A stretch of 64,000 nucleotides of DNA from Streptomyces sp. NRRL F-5727 (GTDB lineage Bacteria; Actinomycetota; Actinomycetes; Streptomycetales; Streptomycetaceae), in assembly GCF_000719555.1 (NCBI RefSeq), contig NZ_JOGX01000011.1:62001-126000 (forward strand), written 5' to 3'. The position numbers and the translations under genes were made by a program. Below are positions 46,759 to 56,574 of the stretch, piece after piece; position 1 is the stretch's first letter, and the number at the start of each line of letters is the position of its first letter. A model generated the notes under the pieces. The model saw only the letters and a program-made list of their open reading frames with translations. It was not told the origin of the DNA and did no database searches.

Positions 46759-48777
46759 TCAGTCGTTGTTGCCGCCCGGCGTCGTCTTCTGGATCTGCAG
46801 CAGGAACTCGCCGTTCGACTTCGTCTGCTTGAGCTTGTCCAGGAGCAGCTCGATGGCCTGCTGCTGGTCGAGCGCGTGCAGCACGCGGCGGAGCTTCCAG
46901 GTGACGGCGAGCTCGTCGCTGCCGAGGAGGATCTCCTCCTTGCGGGTGCCCGAGGCGTCGACGTCGACGGCCGGGAAGATCCGCTTGTCGGCGAGCTTCC
47001 GGTCGAGCTTGAGCTCCATGTTGCCGGTGCCCTTGAACTCCTCGAAGATCACCTCGTCCATGCGCGAGCCGGTGTCGACCAGCGCGGTGGCCAGGATGGT
47101 CAGCGAGCCGCCGTCCTCGATGTTGCGCGCGGCGCCGAAGAAGCGCTTCGGCGGGTAGAGCGCGGTCGAGTCGACACCACCGGACAGGATGCGGCCGGAG
47201 GCGGGCGCCGCGAGGTTGTACGCGCGGCCCAGGCGGGTGATGGAGTCCAGCAGGACGACCACGTCGTGACCCAGCTCGACGAGACGCTTGGCGCGCTCGA
47301 TGGCCAGCTCGGCGACGGTGGTGTGGTCCTCGGCCGGGCGGTCGAAGGTCGAGGAGATGACCTCGCCCTTCACCGACCGCTGCATGTCGGTGACCTCTTC
47401 CGGACGCTCGTCGACCAGGACGACCATCAGGTGGCACTCGGGGTTGTTGTGGGTGATCGCGTTGGCGATCGCCTGCATGATCATGGTCTTGCCGGTCTTC
47501 GGCGGGGCCACGATCAGACCGCGCTGGCCCTTGCCGATCGGCGACACGAGGTCGATGATCCGCGTGGTCAGCACGCCCGGGTCGGTCTCCAGGCGGAGCC
47601 GGTCCTGCGGGTAGAGCGGGGTCAGCTTGTTGAACTCAGGGCGGCCGCGGCCGGAGTCCGGCGCCATGCCGTTGACCGAGTCCAGGCGGACCAGCGCGTT
47701 GAACTTCTCGCGGCGCTCGCCCTCCTTCGGCTGGCGGACCGCGCCGGTGAGGTGGTCGCCCTTGCGCAGGCCGCTCTTGCGGACCTGGGCGAGGGAGACG
47801 TACACGTCGTTCGGACCGGGCAGGTAGCCGGAGGTCCGGATGAACGCGTAGTTGTCGAGGATGTCGAGGATGCCCGCGACGGGGATCAGGACGTCGTCGT
47901 CCGACACCTGCGGCTCGCCGGCGGCGAACTCGTCGCGCCCGCGACGCCCGCGGCGGTCGCGGTAGCGGCCGCGACGGCCGCGACGGCCGCCCTCGAAGTC
48001 GTCGTCGTCCTGGAAGCCGCCGCCCTGCGGCCCCTGGCCCTGGCCCTGCTGCTGGCCCTGACCCTGGCCCTGGCCCTGGCGCTGCTGGTCCTTGCGCTGG
48101 CCGCCGCCCTGCTGCTGGTCGTCGCCCTTGCCGCGCTCGCGCTGGCGGTCGCGACGGTCACGGCGGTCCCGGCGGCTGCGGCCCTCGGCGCCGTCGACGG
48201 CGGCCTCGGCCTTGTCGCCCTGCGGCTCGCCCTTGGCCTCGGTACGCGTCTCGGTACGGGCCTCGGTCTTCACGGCCTGCGCGCCCTCGGCACCCTCCGG
48301 CGAACCGGCGGGGGCGGTGGCACGGCGGCGGCGGCGCTCGCCGGCCGGCTGCTCGTCGGCCTCGGCGGACTTCGACGGCTGGCCCGGGATGTCGATCTGC
48401 TGCTGGGCGGGGGCCTGCTCGGCCTTCTCCGCCTTCGGCGCGGCGGCCTCGGCGGTCTCGCCCGTGCGGGCCTTGGACGTGGCGCGGCGCTTCGGCTTGG
48501 CCTCGGCGGCGGCCTCGGTCTTGGCGGGGGCGGCAGCGCCGGAACCGGCCTGCGCCTCCTTGATGACCTCGATCAGCTGGCTCTTGCGCATCCGCGCGGT
48601 GCCCCTGATGCCGAGGCCGGACGCGACCTGCTGCAGCTCGGCCAGGACCATGCCCTCGAGGCCGGTGCCGGAGCGGCGGCGCCGTGCGGTGCCGCCACTG
48701 GCAGCACCTGCGGCGGGCGCGGCGGCGTCGACGGTCTCGTCGGCAGTCACGCCCATCAGATCGGTGGTGTCGCTCAC
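46759..48777 (-). CDS. rho: Transcription termination factor Rho with actinobacterial insertion
   Basis: A 672-residue hexameric RNA helicase. The Rho-N domain (residues about 38-80, [17 protein letters not shown]) is separated from the RNA-binding cold-shock domain (about 290-370) by a disordered, Arg/Gln/Gly-rich stretch of some 205 residues with [10 protein letters not shown] tracts. The ATPase domain has Walker A PPKTGKT at 425-431, [13 protein letters not shown], and RNA-binding Q/R loops. This insertion is standard in high-GC actinobacteria and binds RNA. Followed by a strong hairpin. Confidence 0.97.
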   Translation of the reverse strand: MSDTTDLMGVTADETVDAAAPAAGAASGGTARRRRSGTGLEGMVLAELQQVASGLGIRGTARMRKSQLIEVIKEAQAGSGAAAPAKTEAAAEAKPKRRATSKARTGETAEAAAPKAEKAEQAPAQQQIDIPGQPSKSAEADEQPAGERRRRRATAPAGSPEGAEGAQAVKTEARTETRTEAKGEPQGDKAEAAVDGAEGRSRRDRRDRRDRQRERGKGDDQQQGGGQRKDQQRQGQGQGQGQQQGQGQGPQGGGFQDDDDFEGGRRGRRGRYRDRRGRRGRDEFAAGEPQVSDDDVLIPVAGILDILDNYAFIRTSGYLPGPNDVYVSLAQVRKSGLRKGDHLTGAVRQPKEGERREKFNALVRLDSVNGMAPDSGRGRPEFNKLTPLYPQDRLRLETDPGVLTTRIIDLVSPIGKGQRGLIVAPPKTGKTMIMQAIANAITHNNPECHLMVVLVDERPEEVTDMQRSVKGEVISSTFDRPAEDHTTVAELAIERAKRLVELGHDVVVLLDSITRLGRAYNLAAPASGRILSGGVDSTALYPPKRFFGAARNIEDGGSLTILATALVDTGSRMDEVIFEEFKGTGNMELKLDRKLADKRIFPAVDVDASGTRKEEILLGSDELAVTWKLRRVLHALDQQQAIELLLDKLKQTKSNGEFLLQIQKTTPGGNND

Positions 48778-49207
48778 GAAGGGTCCTTCCCTGGAGCGGA
48801 CGTCGGCCCTGTGGCTCGGCGACCGGTTGTGCTGTCCGGCAGCGGTCCTGGTTGGCGGACCGTGTCCGGGGCGGTGGTCCCGCCGGGATGCGGCGAGAGG
48901 AGAGAAAACGTGCTGTGGGTCCGGCCCGAGCGCCCCCTGCTCGGCCCTCGCGTGGAAAGAGCGAGGGGTGTCGTGCCGGTTCCGGAGCGTGCTCGAAACT
49001 GCTCAGGCAGGCTGCTCAGGCAGTTGGGGAGGCTCCCGGAAGAATGGGTGGTCCCTGAGGGGACACTCCGCACCGCTCCACAAAGAGGTCGGGTGCAGAC
49101 TTGAGGTTAACACTACCGGCTCCAACAAACATTCCCCCTCTCACTCACCGGCAATCGCGTGTTCAGGACGCTGCCCGGCGTCCCGTACGGCGTCCGCCAC
49201 CGCGCCG
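48778..49207 (-). other. 430-bp rho leader and thrB-rho intergenic region
   Basis: No coding region with normal codon bias is present. On the minus strand, a short GGACGC/GCGTCC hairpin (49166-49183) follows the thrB stop as a weak terminator. A TAGTGT -10-like box (49115-49110) lies about 330 bp before the rho start, with no convincing -35. The implied leader of about 320 nt is long enough for Rho autoregulation, which is common for rho genes but is not demonstrated here. Confidence 0.5.
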
Positions 49208-50125
49208 TCAGGGCGTCAGCGGCAGCACGCTCGCTCCGGACGCGTCGAGGTCGAGCCGGTTGGCGGCCCAGCCCTCGCCCGCGAGCAGGGCGACCTTGTC
49301 GGCCGTCCCGTTGTCGGCCAGCGCGAGGACCGTGGGGCCCGCGCCGGAGATGACCGCGGGCACGCCGTCCGCCCGCAGCCGGTTCACGAGCGCGATGCTC
49401 TCCGGCATCGCGGGGGCCCGGTACTCCTGGTGCAGCCGGTCCTCGGTGGCCGCGAGCAGCAGCTCGGGGCGGCGGGTCAGGGCCTCGACGAGGAGGGCGG
49501 CGCGACCGGCGTTGGCGGCGGCGTCCACGTGCGGGACGGTGCGCGGCAGCAGGCCCCGGGCGGTCTCGGTCAGCACGGGCTTGCCGGGCACGAAAACCAC
49601 CGGAACGATGGAATCCGAGGGATCCATCCTGATCGCCCGCGCGGCGCCGGCCTCGGTCCACGCGAGGGTGAAGCCGCCGAGCAGACAGGCGGCGACGTTG
49701 TCGGGGTGGCCCTCGATCTCGGTGGCCAGCTCCAGGAGGGCGGCCTCGTCGAGCTTGGCGTCCCCGCCTATGGTCACGGCGCGGGCGGCGACGATGCCGG
49801 CGCAGATGGCGGCGGAGGAGGAGCCGAGGCCGCGGCCGTGCGGGATGCGGTTGGCGCAGACGACCTCCAGGCCGCGCGGCTGCCCGCCGAGCAGGTCGAA
49901 GGCCGTGCGCAGGGAGCGTACGAGCAGGTGCTTCTCGTCGCGCGGGAGCGTCTCGGCGCCCTCTCCGGCGATGTCGATGTGCAGCCCGGAGTCGGCGACC
50001 CGGACGACGACGTCGTCGTAGAGGCCCAGCGACAGGCCGAAGGCGTCGAAGCCCGGGCCGAGGTTGGCGCTGGTGGCGGGGACGCGCACCCGTACGGCGG
50101 CGGCGCGGAACGCGGGACCGGCCAT
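49208..50125 (-). CDS. thrB: Homoserine kinase
   Basis: A 305-residue GHMP kinase that phosphorylates homoserine. The ATP motif PHGRGLGSSSAAICAGI, the N-terminal VRVPATSANLGPGFDAFGLSL and the C-terminal ISGAGPTVLAL are intact. ATG 50125 gives the family N-terminus; the upstream frame adds 71 non-conserved residues. A 323-bp gap separates it from thrC, whose product uses its product. Confidence 0.96.
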   Translation of the reverse strand: MAGPAFRAAAVRVRVPATSANLGPGFDAFGLSLGLYDDVVVRVADSGLHIDIAGEGAETLPRDEKHLLVRSLRTAFDLLGGQPRGLEVVCANRIPHGRGLGSSSAAICAGIVAARAVTIGGDAKLDEAALLELATEIEGHPDNVAACLLGGFTLAWTEAGAARAIRMDPSDSIVPVVFVPGKPVLTETARGLLPRTVPHVDAAANAGRAALLVEALTRRPELLLAATEDRLHQEYRAPAMPESIALVNRLRADGVPAVISGAGPTVLALADNGTADKVALLAGEGWAANRLDLDASGASVLPLTP

Positions 50126-50448
50126 CGCTCGATGACTCTCCTTGACTGCGGCAACGGGGGTGTTCAAGAGAAGTGCTGGGGAACCCGGGGGGCCGTTTCG
50201 GCCGTTCGGTCGCGGAGAGGCGACCACGGCGACGACACCGCGCATATGCGCCGGGGCGGGTTCGGTACAGCCTATCGAAGGAAGGTTCTGTGGCGACATA
50301 GGGCGCACGGGAGGCGCACGATGCGTGTCGCGCGCCAACCTGTGCGCCTATGTACGTTCCTGATCGGGTTTCGACCAGGAGCCTCACCCGGTCGGGGGAG
50401 TTCTCCGCTCGTTCCCGAGCATCCGCTCCCCCGTCCGGGGCATCGGGA
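50126..50448. other. Long thrC-thrB intercistronic region with palindromes
   Basis: This 323-bp gap is unusual in an otherwise tight pathway block. It holds the palindrome GCGCATATGCGC (50240-50251), a broken inverted repeat ACATAGG-GCGCAC (50296-50308) with GTGCGCCTATGT (50342-50353), and a hairpin GGGGGAG/CTCCCCC (50394-50432) just after the thrC stop. No gene is seen. thrB probably has its own promoter and operator here. Confidence 0.5.
50390..50437 (-). terminator. Likely thrC terminator
   Basis: GGGGGAG (50394-50400) pairs with CTCCCCC (50426-50432) around an inner GCTCG/CGAGC hairpin, about 12 bp beyond the thrC stop at 50449. Confidence 0.6.
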
Positions 50449-51519
50449 TCAGGCCAGTCCGAGCCGCTCGGCGGCGGCCGCGGCGTCCACCGGGACGGTG
50501 ACCGGCTGCGGGGCGCCGGCGACGGCCCAGTCGGGGTCCTTCAGGCCGTTTCCGGTGACCGTGCAGACGATCCGCTGGCCCGGGTCGACCTTGCCCTGCT
50601 CGGCGGCCTTCAGCAGACCGGCGACCGAGGCGGCCGAGGCGGGCTCCACGAAGACGCCCTCCTGCGCGGCCAACAGGCGGTAGGCGCGCAGGATCTCACG
50701 GTCCGTCACCTCGTCGATGAAACCGCCCGACTCGTCGCGCGCGGCGATCGCGTACTGCCACGATGCCGGGTTGCCGATGCGGATCGCGGTGGCGATGGTC
50801 GACGGGTCCTTGACGACCTCGCCGCGCACCAGCGGGGCCGAACCGGACGCCTGGAAGCCCCACATGCGCGGCCGGTGGGTGGCCATGCCGTCGGCGGCGT
50901 ACTCGGTGTAGCCCTTCCAGTAGGCCGTGATGTTGCCGGCGTTGCCGACGGGCAGCACGTGGATGTCGGGGGCGTCGCCCAGCATGTCCACGATCTCGAA
51001 CGCGGCGGTCTTCTGGCCCTCGATACGGACCGGGTTGACCGAATTGACCAGCGCCACCGGGTAGTTCTCGGAGAGCGAGCGGGCCAGCGTCAGGCAGTCG
51101 TCGAAGTTGCCGTCGACCTGGAGGATCTTCGCGCCGTGCACGAGGGCCTGGCCCATCTTGCCGAGCGCGATCTTGCCCTGGGGCACCAGCACGGCGGAGA
51201 CCATCCCGGCCCGGACCGCGTACGCGGCGGCGGAGGCGGAGGTGTTGCCGGTGGAGGCGCAGATGACCGCCTTGGCGCCCTCCTCCTTGGCCCGGGTGAT
51301 GGCCATCGTCATGCCGCGGTCCTTGAAGGACCCGGTGGGGTTGGCGCCCTCGACCTTGAGGTGCACCTCGCAACCCGTGCGCTCGGAGAGGACCTGAGCG
51401 GGGACGAGCGGCGTACCGCCCTCACGGAGTGTGACGACCGGCGTCGTGTCCGTGACCGGAAGACGGTCCCGGTACTCCTCGATGATGCCGCGCCACTGGT
51501 GGGTGCCCTGGTTGGTCAT
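50449..51519 (-). CDS. thrC: Threonine synthase
   Basis: A 356-residue PLP enzyme forming threonine from O-phosphohomoserine. PLP-binding Lys66 is in [17 protein letters not shown], and the phosphate-binding [13 protein letters not shown] loop is present. It is the short, bacterial class type. It starts 6 bp downstream of the hom stop, so the two are co-transcribed. Confidence 0.97.
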   Translation of the reverse strand: MTNQGTHQWRGIIEEYRDRLPVTDTTPVVTLREGGTPLVPAQVLSERTGCEVHLKVEGANPTGSFKDRGMTMAITRAKEEGAKAVICASTGNTSASAAAYAVRAGMVSAVLVPQGKIALGKMGQALVHGAKILQVDGNFDDCLTLARSLSENYPVALVNSVNPVRIEGQKTAAFEIVDMLGDAPDIHVLPVGNAGNITAYWKGYTEYAADGMATHRPRMWGFQASGSAPLVRGEVVKDPSTIATAIRIGNPASWQYAIAARDESGGFIDEVTDREILRAYRLLAAQEGVFVEPASAASVAGLLKAAEQGKVDPGQRIVCTVTGNGLKDPDWAVAGAPQPVTVPVDAAAAAERLGLA

Positions 51520-51525
51520 GGGTCC

Positions 51526-52818
51526 TTACTCCCCTTCAACACGCATGATGCTGGCGACACCGCGCACGGTGTCGAGCTTGCGCAGCGCCTCGACCGTCCC
51601 GGAGAGGGCGGCGTCGGCGGCGCGGTGGGTGACGACGACGAGGCTGGCCTCGCCGTCCTTGCCCTGCTGGCGCACGGTATCGATCGATACGCCGTGCTCG
51701 GCGAAGACCGTCGCGACCTGGGCGAGGACGCCCGGCTTGTCGGCCACGTCGAGACTGATGTGGTACCGCGTCACCACGTCGCCCATGGGGCTCACGGGCA
51801 GCTGGGTGTACGCGGACTCGCCGGGGCCCGTCGCCTCGTTGAGACGGTTGCGGCAGACGGCGACGATGTCGCCGAGGACGGCCGAGGCGGTCGGCGAGCC
51901 GCCGGCGCCGGGGCCGTAGAACATGAGCCGCCCGGCGGCCTCCGCCTCGACGAAGACCGCGTTGTACGCCTCGCGGACGGAGGCCAGCGGGTGGCTCAGC
52001 GGGATCATCGCGGGGTGCACGCGCGCGGTGACGGACCCGCCGTCGGCGGCCCGCTCGCAGATCGCGAGCAGCTTGATGGTGCAGCCCATCTGCTTGGCGG
52101 AGGCGAAGTCGGCGGCGGTGACCTCGGTCATGCCCTCGCGGTAGACGTCGTCGAGGCGCACGCGCGTGTGGAAGGCGATCCCGGCGAGGATGGCGGCCTT
52201 GGCGGCGGCGTCGAAGCCCTCGACGTCGGCGGTCGGGTCGGCCTCGGCGTAACCGAGCGCAGTGGCCTCGTCCAGGGCCTCCTGGTAGCCGGCGCCGGTC
52301 GAGTCCATCTTGTCGAGGATGAAGTTCGTGGTGCCGTTGACGATGCCCATGACACGGTTGATCTTGTCGCCGGCGAGGGACTCGCGGAGCGGCCGGATCA
52401 GCGGGATGGCGCCGGCGACGGCGGCCTCGTAGTAGAGGTCCTGCCCGTGCTGCTCGGCGGCGGCGTAGAGGGTCGCGCCGTCCTGGGCGAGCAGCGCCTT
52501 GTTGGCGGAGACCACGGAGGCGCCGTGCTCGAAGGCGGTGGTGATGAGGGTGCGGGCCGGCTCGATCCCGCCGATGACCTCGACGACGACGTCGATGTCC
52601 CCGCGTTTGACCAGGGCGGTCGCGTCGGTGGTGATCAGGGCGGGGTCGATGCCGCCGCGGACCTTGTCGGGCCGGCGGACGGCGACGCCGGCGAGCTCGA
52701 TCGGCGCGCCGATGCGCGCGGCGAGGTCGTCGGCGTGCGTCGTCATGATGCGCGCCACCTCGGAGCCGACAACTCCACAGCCCAGCAGCGCCACCTTCAG
52801 CGGACGCGTACGCATCAT
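51526..52818 (-). CDS. hom: Homoserine dehydrogenase
   Basis: A 430-residue NADP-dependent enzyme reducing aspartate semialdehyde to homoserine. The Rossmann motif LLGCGVVGSEVA is at the N-terminus, followed by the catalytic block GIVNGTTNFILDKM and GYAEADPTADVEGFDAAAK. The C-terminal 80 residues (ISLDVADKPGVLAQVATVF) form an ACT domain for threonine feedback. GAGG precedes ATG 52818; the ATG three bases later is also possible. It leads the hom-thrC transcript. Confidence 0.97.
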   Translation of the reverse strand: MMRTRPLKVALLGCGVVGSEVARIMTTHADDLAARIGAPIELAGVAVRRPDKVRGGIDPALITTDATALVKRGDIDVVVEVIGGIEPARTLITTAFEHGASVVSANKALLAQDGATLYAAAEQHGQDLYYEAAVAGAIPLIRPLRESLAGDKINRVMGIVNGTTNFILDKMDSTGAGYQEALDEATALGYAEADPTADVEGFDAAAKAAILAGIAFHTRVRLDDVYREGMTEVTAADFASAKQMGCTIKLLAICERAADGGSVTARVHPAMIPLSHPLASVREAYNAVFVEAEAAGRLMFYGPGAGGSPTASAVLGDIVAVCRNRLNEATGPGESAYTQLPVSPMGDVVTRYHISLDVADKPGVLAQVATVFAEHGVSIDTVRQQGKDGEASLVVVTHRAADAALSGTVEALRKLDTVRGVASIMRVEGE

Positions 52819-52954
52819 CCGACCTCGTTTCTCGTACTTCTGATTCGTATCTCTACGGTTCTGACGGGGGTGGGAACCAGTCTCACTCACCGGACGGGCG
52901 ATTCAGCCGTCCGTCCGGATCCTGAGACATCGATTCCACCACCCGACTATTTCA

Positions 52955-54346
52955 TCAGCCGACGTCGAGACGCAGGAGATCTTCCTCCGTCTCGCGCCGG
53001 ACGATGACCCTTGCTTCGCCGTCCCGGACCGCCACCACGGGCGGCCGGAGGGCGTGGTTGTAGTTGCTCGCCATGGAGCGGCAGTAGGCGCCGGTGGCGG
53101 GCACGGCGATCAGGTCGCCGGGCGCCAGGTCGGCGGGGAGGAAGGCGTCGCGGACGACGATGTCGCCGCTCTCGCAGTGCTTGCCGACGACCCGGGAGAG
53201 CATCGGCTCGGCGTCGCTGACGCGGGAGACGAGGCTGACGCTGTACTCGGCGTCGTAGAGGGCGGTGCGGATGTTGTCCGACATGCCGCCGTCCACGCTC
53301 ACGTACGTGCGCAGCCCGTCGAGGGGCTTGATGGTGCCGACCCGGTACAGGGTGAAGGCGGTCGGGCCGACGATGGCGCGGCCCGGCTCGACGGAGATCC
53401 GGGGGGTGCGCAGCCCGGCGGACTCGCACTCCCGCGTCACGATCTCGCTGAGCGCCTTGGCGATCTCGTGCGGCTCGCGCGGGTCGTCCTCGGAGGTGTA
53501 CGCGATGCCGAGGCCGCCGCCGAGGTCGATCTCGGGCAGCTCGACGCCGTGCTCGTCGCGCACCTCGGCGAGGAGCTGGACGACGCGGCGGGCGGAGACC
53601 TCGAAGCCGGCCATGTCGAAGATCTGGGAGCCGATGTGCGAGTGGATGCCGATGAGCTCCAGGCCGTCCAGCTGCAGCGCCCGGCGCACGGCTTCGGCGG
53701 CCTGGCCGCCGGCGAGGGCGATGCCGAACTTCTGGTCCTCGTGGGCGGTGGCGATGAACTCGTGGGTGTGCGCCTCGACGCCGACGGTGACGCGGATCTG
53801 GACGCGCTGCCGCTTGCCGAGGGACTGGGCGATGTGGGCGACCCGGACGATCTCCTGGAAGGAGTCGAGGACGATCCGGCCGACGCCGGCCTCGACGGCC
53901 CGCCGGATCTCGGCCTCGCTCTTGTTGTTGCCGTGGAAGGCGATCCGCTCGGCGGGCATGCCGGCGGAGAGCGCGGTGGCGAGCTCGCCGCCGGAGCAGA
54001 CGTCGAGGTTGAGCCCCTCCTCGTGCAGCCAGCGGACGATGGCGCGGGAGAGGAACGCCTTGCCGGCGTAGAAGACGTCGGCGTCCGGGCCGAAGGCGTC
54101 GGCCCAGGCGCGGCAGCGGGTGCGGAAGTCGGTCTCGTCGAGGAAGTAGGCGGGGGTGCCGAACTCCTCGGCGAGGTCGGTGACGCGGAGTCCGCCGATG
54201 GTCGCGACGCCCTGCTCGTCACGGTCGACGGTCCGCGCCCACACCTTGGGGTCGAGCGTGTTCAGGTCGGCGGGCGGCGCGGTGTAGTGCCCCTCGGGGA
54301 GGACGTCGGCGTGCCGGGGGCCGGCGGGGTGGGCGGAACGGCTCAT
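52955..54346 (-). CDS. lysA: Diaminopimelate decarboxylase
   Basis: A 463-residue fold-III PLP enzyme that makes lysine from meso-DAP. PLP-binding Lys96 is in FYAGKAFLS, the active-site Cys is in [11 protein letters not shown], and the substrate motif [15 protein letters not shown] is intact. It follows nrtL by 15 bp and precedes hom by 136 bp, so it groups aspartate-family genes. Confidence 0.97.
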   Translation of the reverse strand: MSRSAHPAGPRHADVLPEGHYTAPPADLNTLDPKVWARTVDRDEQGVATIGGLRVTDLAEEFGTPAYFLDETDFRTRCRAWADAFGPDADVFYAGKAFLSRAIVRWLHEEGLNLDVCSGGELATALSAGMPAERIAFHGNNKSEAEIRRAVEAGVGRIVLDSFQEIVRVAHIAQSLGKRQRVQIRVTVGVEAHTHEFIATAHEDQKFGIALAGGQAAEAVRRALQLDGLELIGIHSHIGSQIFDMAGFEVSARRVVQLLAEVRDEHGVELPEIDLGGGLGIAYTSEDDPREPHEIAKALSEIVTRECESAGLRTPRISVEPGRAIVGPTAFTLYRVGTIKPLDGLRTYVSVDGGMSDNIRTALYDAEYSVSLVSRVSDAEPMLSRVVGKHCESGDIVVRDAFLPADLAPGDLIAVPATGAYCRSMASNYNHALRPPVVAVRDGEARVIVRRETEEDLLRLDVG

Positions 54347-54361
54347 GTCTGGTCAGCTCTT

Positions 54362-55339
54362 TCAGATCCGGTCGGGTGCGCTGATGCCGAGCACGGAGAG
54401 GCCGCCGGCGAGCACCGTCCCGGTGGCTTCGGCGAGCGCGAGCCGGGAGCGGTGGGCGGCCGAGGGTTTCTCGTCGCCGAGCGGCAGAACGGTGTGCTGG
54501 AAGCCGAGCAGCGCGTCGGCGACGGCTTCGAGGTGCCGGGCGACCCGGTCGGGGGCGCGGTGGCGGGCGGCGGCGAGGAGGACGGCGGGGTGGTCCCGGA
54601 GCAGCCCGAGCAGCGGGCCCTCGCCCTCGGTGCCGTGGACCTCGGTCTCGTAGGCGGGGAGCACGCCGAGCTGCGCGCCGTTGGCGAGGAGCCGCCGGGT
54701 GCGGGAGTGGGCGTACTGGACGCGGAAGAGCGCGTTGCGCTCGTGCCGTACGAGGAGCGGGGGCCCGTCGAGGGGCCGGTCGTGGGGCGCGGCCCGCAGC
54801 AGCCGCCACCGGGCGGCGTCGCTCCCGAGGAGCGCGGTCTCGTCGGCGCCGGGGTGGACGTACGGCCGCTCGCCGCCGGCCTCGACGCGGGCGTCGGCGC
54901 CCTGGCCGCGCAGCAGCCCGGTGAGACAGCCGACGATCACGGTGGCGCGGTCCTCGGCCGGCGGCTCGAACCGCACGGCCTCCCCGGCGAGCGCGTCGCC
55001 CTGCCCGTACGCGAGCCCGGCGGTCCGCACGGCCCGGAGGAGTTCGGCGCCGTCCTGGGGCCGGAGGGTGAAGTTCAGGAAGCCGGGCCCGGTGATGTCC
55101 ACGGCGAGGATCCCGGCGGCGCCGTCCAGCCGCTCCTTGAGCACGGAGGCGACGTCGAGCGCGGGCCGCCCGGCGGGCCGGGCGAGGCTGAGGGCGACGC
55201 TGCTGGCGTACTCCCCCACTCCCCCGGGGCGGGCCTTCTCGACCTTGACCCGCGGGGGGACGTCGACCCGCAGCGCACCGTCGTCGACCGCACGGCGCAC
55301 GGCGTGCTGCACGGTGAGGGAGAGGTCCGCGGGGGTCAC
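54362..55339 (-). CDS. nrtL: ArgS-related anticodon-binding protein NrtL
   Basis: A 325-residue degenerate paralogue of arginyl-tRNA synthetase. It keeps the N-terminal tRNA-binding domain (EYASSVALSLARPAGR, ITGPGFLNFTLRP) and the C-terminal DALR-type helical domain (NALFRVQYAHSRTRRLL), but the catalytic core between them is reduced to about 80 residues with no HIGH or KMSKS motif. It cannot aminoacylate. TAGGCT ends 6 bp before GTG 55339, so the message is probably leaderless. It is upstream of lysA, and its role is unknown. Confidence 0.88.
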   Translation of the reverse strand: MTPADLSLTVQHAVRRAVDDGALRVDVPPRVKVEKARPGGVGEYASSVALSLARPAGRPALDVASVLKERLDGAAGILAVDITGPGFLNFTLRPQDGAELLRAVRTAGLAYGQGDALAGEAVRFEPPAEDRATVIVGCLTGLLRGQGADARVEAGGERPYVHPGADETALLGSDAARWRLLRAAPHDRPLDGPPLLVRHERNALFRVQYAHSRTRRLLANGAQLGVLPAYETEVHGTEGEGPLLGLLRDHPAVLLAAARHRAPDRVARHLEAVADALLGFQHTVLPLGDEKPSAAHRSRLALAEATGTVLAGGLSVLGISAPDRI

Positions 55340-55483
55340 GGTCCCAGCCTAGGGGAGGAGGGGGGTCGGAACGCGAACCGGTTTCGCCATCCGGTCACCC
55401 GCGGCGCCGCACGCGACGAATCCCCAGGCGGAAACGGTTCACCGGCGACTCACCGCCGACTCACATCCGACTCACCACCCGGC

Positions 55484-55954
55484 TCACCGCCCGGGGCGTA
55501 CGCTCCCGGCCGCCGGTCTGCCCTGGCTGCCGTCCCCTGCGGACGGCTCCTCTCCCGCGTCGGGCGCACCGGCCTGTCGCCGCTGCCGGGGCTCCCGGTG
55601 CAGCAGCTGCCGGACGACCCGTACGAGCTCCGCCGGCTCGAAGGGCTTGGCGAGGAACGCGTCCGCGGCCGGCGCGGCCTCGCCCTCCCCGCAGGCGCTG
55701 ATGATGGCCACGGGCAGATGCCGGGTCCGCGGGTCCTCCCGCAGCCGCTGGGCGGTCTTGATGCCGTCGAGCCGTGGCATGACGACGTCGAGGGTGACGA
55801 CGTCGGGCCGGACGCGATGCACGACGTCCAGACACTCGGCACCATCGGCCGCGGTCACGACCTCGAACCCCTCGAGTTCGAGATTGACCCTGATCAACTG
55901 CCGGATGACCTTGTTGTCGTCGACAACGAGCACCCGCCCGGACATGCCTGACAC
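55484..55954 (-). CDS. Orphan response regulator (single receiver domain)
   Basis: A 156-residue protein with a receiver domain (RVLVVDDNKVIRQLIRVNLE, phospho-acceptor Asp56 in VVTLDVVMPRLDG, switch Ser in AIISACGE, Lys103 in FLAKPFEPAEL) and a 40-residue disordered tail with no output domain. TACTCT ends 7 bp before GTG 55954, favouring a leaderless start there over ATG 55945. No kinase is adjacent. Confidence 0.9.
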   Translation of the reverse strand: MSGMSGRVLVVDDNKVIRQLIRVNLELEGFEVVTAADGAECLDVVHRVRPDVVTLDVVMPRLDGIKTAQRLREDPRTRHLPVAIISACGEGEAAPAADAFLAKPFEPAELVRVVRQLLHREPRQRRQAGAPDAGEEPSAGDGSQGRPAAGSVRPGR

Positions 55955-56114
55955 GTGAACGAGAGTAGGCCGCCCCGAGGGGCTGCGTCCGGGTTTTGCC
56001 CACTTCCGACCCGTGCGAGCGAACACCCCCCTGGTGACGCCCCGGAAATACCTGTTCACAGGCACCCCGCGAGAGCTGGTAAGGTTTCACCCGTCGCCGC
56101 CAAGCAGCGACGAA

Positions 56115-56186
56115 GCCCCCGTAGCTCAGGGGATAGAGCAACGGCCTCCGGAGCCGTGTGCGCAGGTTCGAATCCTGCCGGGGGCA
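56115..56186 (+). tRNA. tRNA-Arg, anticodon CCG
   Basis: Full cloverleaf: acceptor GCCCCCG/CGGGGGC, D-arm GCTC/GAGC, anticodon stem ACGGC/GCCGT with loop CTCCGGA, and T-arm GCAGG-TTCGAAT-CCTGC. The discriminator is A and CCA is not encoded. It decodes CGG. It lies at a break in the conserved gene order and is a typical site for integrating elements. Confidence 0.97.
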
Positions 56187-56206
56187 CTTCGCGAGAAGTG
56201 CCAGAC

Positions 56207-56244
56207 AGACCCCGTGATCAGCGAAATCGCTGAGAGCGGGGTCT
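56207..56244 (+). terminator. Terminator after tRNA-Arg
   Basis: AGACCCCG/CGGGGTCT forms the outer stem around a nested TCAGCGA/TCGCTGA stem and is followed by TTGTTGT. A smaller ACTTC-GCGA-GAAGT hairpin (56186-56199) precedes it. Confidence 0.88.
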
Positions 56245-56574
56245 TGTTGTATGCCCTCTTCGCGGCCGGGGGCTCGGGGGCAGGAGGGCCCCCAGCCGGA
56301 CTCGGGGAGGGTGAGGTCCTGCTCGGCCGGGCCGACCGCTTCGGCGGGCCGGGAGCCGCCGAAGTACACGGCTCGGCGAGGAGAAGCGTGCCCCTCCCGT
56401 GCCCGGTCGAGCGGGGAACGCCGGGTGGTCGCGGTGCGCGGACACGGAAGCGGCCCCCGACCAGGTTGCCCGGTCAGGGGCCATTCATGTGCGGCGGCCT
56501 TGTCCACCGGGCCGGTCTTCACCCGCCGGCGAGATGCGGGACCGGCGGGCTGACAGCGGATGCGCCGGGTGTGA
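56245..56574. other. 330-bp non-coding spacer between tRNA-Arg and the lectin-like gene
   Basis: No frame has credible codon bias or family resemblance. Two hairpins lie toward the right: GGCCCCCGACC/GGTCAGGGGCC (56452-56482, one mismatch) and CCCGCCGG/CCGGCGGG (56522-56549). The second is 25 bp beyond the lectin-like stop and can terminate it. I saw no copy of the tRNA 3' end that would mark an attachment site. Confidence 0.55.
56522..56549 (-). terminator. Likely terminator of the lectin-like gene
   Basis: CCCGCCGG and CCGGCGGG pair perfectly over 8 bp around a 12-nt loop, 25 bp after the stop at 56575. Confidence 0.6.
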
